From: RPQJ01 sp963762315
Lineage (GTDB): Bacteria > Pseudomonadota > Gammaproteobacteria > Steroidobacterales > Steroidobacteraceae
Length of the DNA: 64,000 nucleotides
Assembly (NCBI GenBank): GCA_963762315.1
Contig: CAVXKO010000005.1
Location: forward strand, 124,001-188,000
Direction: 5' to 3'
This document shows positions 62,141-64,000 of the stretch, in pieces (positions within the stretch are counted from its first letter, which is position 1; each line of letters opens with the position of its first letter). A program made the translations under genes and the position numbers. The notes beneath the pieces were generated by a model. It searched no databases. It saw only the letters and a list, made by a program, of their open reading frames with translations, and was not told the DNA's origin.

Positions 62141-63541
62141 ATGACCGGGCCCACCCTCGGCGGCATCCCGCTCGGGCGGATCGCCGCAGTCTTCGAAGAA
62201 GAGCGGACGGCCTACGTCTCCCGCCACCCCCGCTCCCAGCAGCGCACGGGCCAGGGCATCGCCGGCTTCTACGAAGGCGTGCCTATGCACTGGATGAAGG
62301 ACTGGTCCATGCCTTTCCCCTTCCTGGTGGAGGCGGCCCACGGCTCGACCCTGCGGGACATCGACGGCCACGAGTACGCCGATTTCTGCCTTGGCGACAC
62401 CGGTTCGATGTTCGGCCATTCCCCCGCGCCCGTGGTCGAGGCAATTCGCAGGCAGGCAGGCCAGGGCCTCACGTACATGCTGCCGACGGAAGACGCGCTG
62501 GCCGTCGGACACCTGCTGCGCGAGCGCTTCGGCCTGCCCCACTGGCAGATCGCGACGACGGCCACCGACGCGAACCGCTTTGCGTTGCGCGTCGCGCGCG
62601 CGGTCACCGGCCGGCCGAGGATTCTCGTGTTCAACGGCTGTTACCACGGCACCGTCGACGAGACTTTCGTGCGCCTCATCGACGGCAAGCCGGTCAACCG
62701 TCCGGGCCTGCTCGGGCAGGTCGTCGACCTGACGCAACTGGCCCGCGTGGTCGAGTTCAACGACCTTGCCGCGCTTGAGGAGGCGCTCTCGCATCGCGAC
62801 GTCGCCTGCGTCATCGCCGAACCGGTGATGACCAATTCCTGCATGGTGCTGCCCGATGCGGGTTTTCATGCAGAGCTGCGCCGGCTGACCCGTCGCACCG
62901 GCACGCTGCTCCTCATCGACGAAACGCACACCATCTCGACGGGCCCCGGCGGTTACACGCGCGCGCACGGCCTCGAGCCCGACCTGTTCGTGCTCGGCAA
63001 GCCGATCGCGGGGGGCGTGCCCGCCAGCGTCTGGGGTTTTTCCGAGGCCGTCGCGCGCAAGCTCACCGAGGTGCGCGCCGCGTCTCCGCCGGGACACTCC
63101 GGGATGGGCACCACGCTTTCCGCGAATGCGCTGTCGCTGGCGGCAATGCGCGCGACGCTCGAGCACGTGATGACGCCCGAGGCCTACGCGCACATGGATG
63201 CGCTGGCCGGGACGCTGGCCGACGGACTGCGGCGGGTCATCGAAGCGCACGGCCTGCCGTGGCACGTCGTGCGAGTGGGCGCACGCGTCGAGTTCATCTG
63301 CGCGCCCGGTCCGCTGCGCGACGGGACGCAGGCCGAGGCGGCACATGCCCCGGCGCTCGAACAGGCGATTCACCTGGCGCTGCTCAATCGCGGCTGCCTG
63401 ATCGCCCCGTTCCACAACATGATGCTCGTCTGCCCGGCCACGACCGCCCGGCAGGTTGAATCGCTTTGCACGGCATTCGACGAAGTAGTCGCACGACTGA
63501 CGGGCCAGGATGGCGGTGCCCCTGGGGCGCCTGTAAGCTGA
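62141..63541 (+). CDS. Class III PLP aminotransferase / glutamate-1-semialdehyde aminomutase-like
   Basis: A 466-residue fold-type I PLP enzyme. GSMFGHSPAPVVEAIRRQAG, the ATDANRFALRVARAVTGRP region, FNGCYHGTVDETFVR and LLLIDETHTISTGPGGY (Asp binding the pyridine N) are visible. The PLP-Lys is in DLFVLGKPIAGGVPASVWG. It looks most like the aspartate-aminotransferase-family proteins annotated as glutamate-1-semialdehyde aminomutase-like, not HemL itself (hemB is elsewhere and HemL motifs differ). The substrate is unknown. A transporter gene follows after 22 bases. Confidence 0.85.
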   Translation: MTGPTLGGIPLGRIAAVFEEERTAYVSRHPRSQQRTGQGIAGFYEGVPMHWMKDWSMPFPFLVEAAHGSTLRDIDGHEYADFCLGDTGSMFGHSPAPVVEAIRRQAGQGLTYMLPTEDALAVGHLLRERFGLPHWQIATTATDANRFALRVARAVTGRPRILVFNGCYHGTVDETFVRLIDGKPVNRPGLLGQVVDLTQLARVVEFNDLAALEEALSHRDVACVIAEPVMTNSCMVLPDAGFHAELRRLTRRTGTLLLIDETHTISTGPGGYTRAHGLEPDLFVLGKPIAGGVPASVWGFSEAVARKLTEVRAASPPGHSGMGTTLSANALSLAAMRATLEHVMTPEAYAHMDALAGTLADGLRRVIEAHGLPWHVVRVGARVEFICAPGPLRDGTQAEAAHAPALEQAIHLALLNRGCLIAPFHNMMLVCPATTARQVESLCTAFDEVVARLTGQDGGAPGAPVS

Positions 63542-63563
63542 TGCCTGGCCGGGGGGTGGCCGC

Positions 63564-64000
63564 ATGGAAGCTTCGATCGTCACGGGCGTGCTCGTGCCAC
63601 TGGCACTGGCCGCGATTATGTTCGCACTGGGGCTCGGGCTCTCGATCGAGGATTTCACGCGCGTCGCGAAAATGCCGCGCGCGGTGTTCGTCGGTCTCGG
63701 CACCCAGATGATCCTGCTGACGGCGGTGGCTTACGTCGTCGCGCGGCTCTTCCAGCTTCCTCCGCATCTCGCGACGGGGCTCATGATCATCGCGGCTTCC
63801 CCAGGCGGGGCCGCCGCCTGCCTCTACAGCCGGCTCGCACGGGGCGACGTGGCACTGAACCTCACGCTCACGGCGCTGAACAGCCTGCTCGCCCTCGTCT
63901 GGCTGCCACTGGTCGTGACCTGGTCGCTGGCTCATTTCTTCGACGCAGGGCAACACGTGCCTCCGCCCACGCAGGAGATCGTCAAGGTCGCAGCCCTGAT
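63564..64000 (+). CDS. Bile acid:sodium symporter (BASS) family protein, N-terminal part
   Basis: The gene runs off the right edge; about 145 residues are visible. MEASIVTGVLVPLALAAIMF opens the first membrane helix, ALGLGLSIEDFTRVAKMPRA is the family signature, and AASPGGAAACLYSRLARGDV followed by ALNLTLTALNSLLALV matches the conserved GG-containing helix hairpin of BASS transporters. It would carry organic acids across the inner membrane with Na+. The substrate may relate to the adjacent aminotransferase (inference). Confidence 0.88.
   Translation, partial: MEASIVTGVLVPLALAAIMFALGLGLSIEDFTRVAKMPRAVFVGLGTQMILLTAVAYVVARLFQLPPHLATGLMIIAASPGGAAACLYSRLARGDVALNLTLTALNSLLALVWLPLVVTWSLAHFFDAGQHVPPPTQEIVKVAAL

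Noticed and set aside
62141..63541. HemL (glutamate-1-semialdehyde aminomutase of heme synthesis)
   Set aside because: It belongs to the same superfamily, but key stretches differ and there is no heme gene beside it; a different aminotransferase is more likely.
61988..63703. 571-codon minus-strand frame opposite the aminotransferase
   Set aside because: Only its last 18 codons (the trp leader peptide) are credible; the rest is the shadow of the PLP enzyme.

Overview
This is a 64-kb chromosomal window from a GC-rich bacterium. Gene content and order point to a gammaproteobacterium, possibly of the Xanthomonadales, Nevskiales or Steroidobacterales type (inference). The pointers are engB next to cytochrome c4 and dsbA; rsmB-fmt-def beside lysM-dprA-smg-topA; a UbiC-type chorismate lyase; RlmJ; LptM; AhpC/AhpF; and an unfused trpC and trpF. 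Nearly all of it is housekeeping or metabolic. I see no prophage, CRISPR array, integrase or transposase gene.

Layout. 1-5.9 kb: the end of a DUF1329 gene faces a minus-strand operon (acyl-CoA dehydrogenase, ubiC, FAH-family hydrolase, maiA, Lrp-type sensor domain), and two structured repeats lie between them. 5.4-9 kb: thioesterase, lptM and polA; polA carries a cluster of palindromic repeats in its inter-domain linker. 9-11.3 kb: three tandem outer-membrane beta-barrel genes. 11.5-24.3 kb: engB, cytochrome c4, dsbA, corA, a LysE-type exporter, a NYN/OST-HTH protein, a cupin, a fatty acid desaturase, an amidohydrolase, ahpC-ahpF behind a candidate OxyR site, tRNA-Arg(CCG), cytochrome c5 and a lipoprotein. 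24.4-31.4 kb: a minus-strand run def-fmt-rsmB-DUF4390-ntrY-ntrX. 31.6-38.2 kb: lysM, dprA, smg, topA, hemF. 38.3-41.8 kb: a large secreted subtilase behind a candidate variant GEMM (c-di-GMP-I type) aptamer. 42-53.5 kb: rlmJ, tag, an ECF-type sigma factor with its anti-sigma partner, hemB, aroE, gamma-carbonic anhydrase, lemA with a GIDE-domain partner, prlC, xthA and an HD-domain protein. 54-62 kb: a complete trpEGDCFBA operon on the minus strand, followed by DUF202 and LOG genes and preceded by a Trp-rich leader peptide and an attenuator. 62.1-64 kb: a class III aminotransferase and the start of a BASS-family transporter.

Three things recur. First, a family of palindromic repeats with CCTCTCCCGC/GCGGGAGAGG cores occurs at eight places, usually between genes but once inside polA. 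Second, several genes contain single-base frameshifts (acyl-CoA dehydrogenase, thioesterase, polA linker, lemA), which may be assembly errors. Third, regulation is visible in the DNA: trp attenuation, the OxyR-like site and the GEMM-like aptamer. The most interesting candidates are the variant GEMM element upstream of the protease, the paired repeats with identical cores and covarying stems, the NtrX-like regulator with degraded ATPase motifs, and the DUF3224 gene that seems to start at AUU directly after a tRNA.
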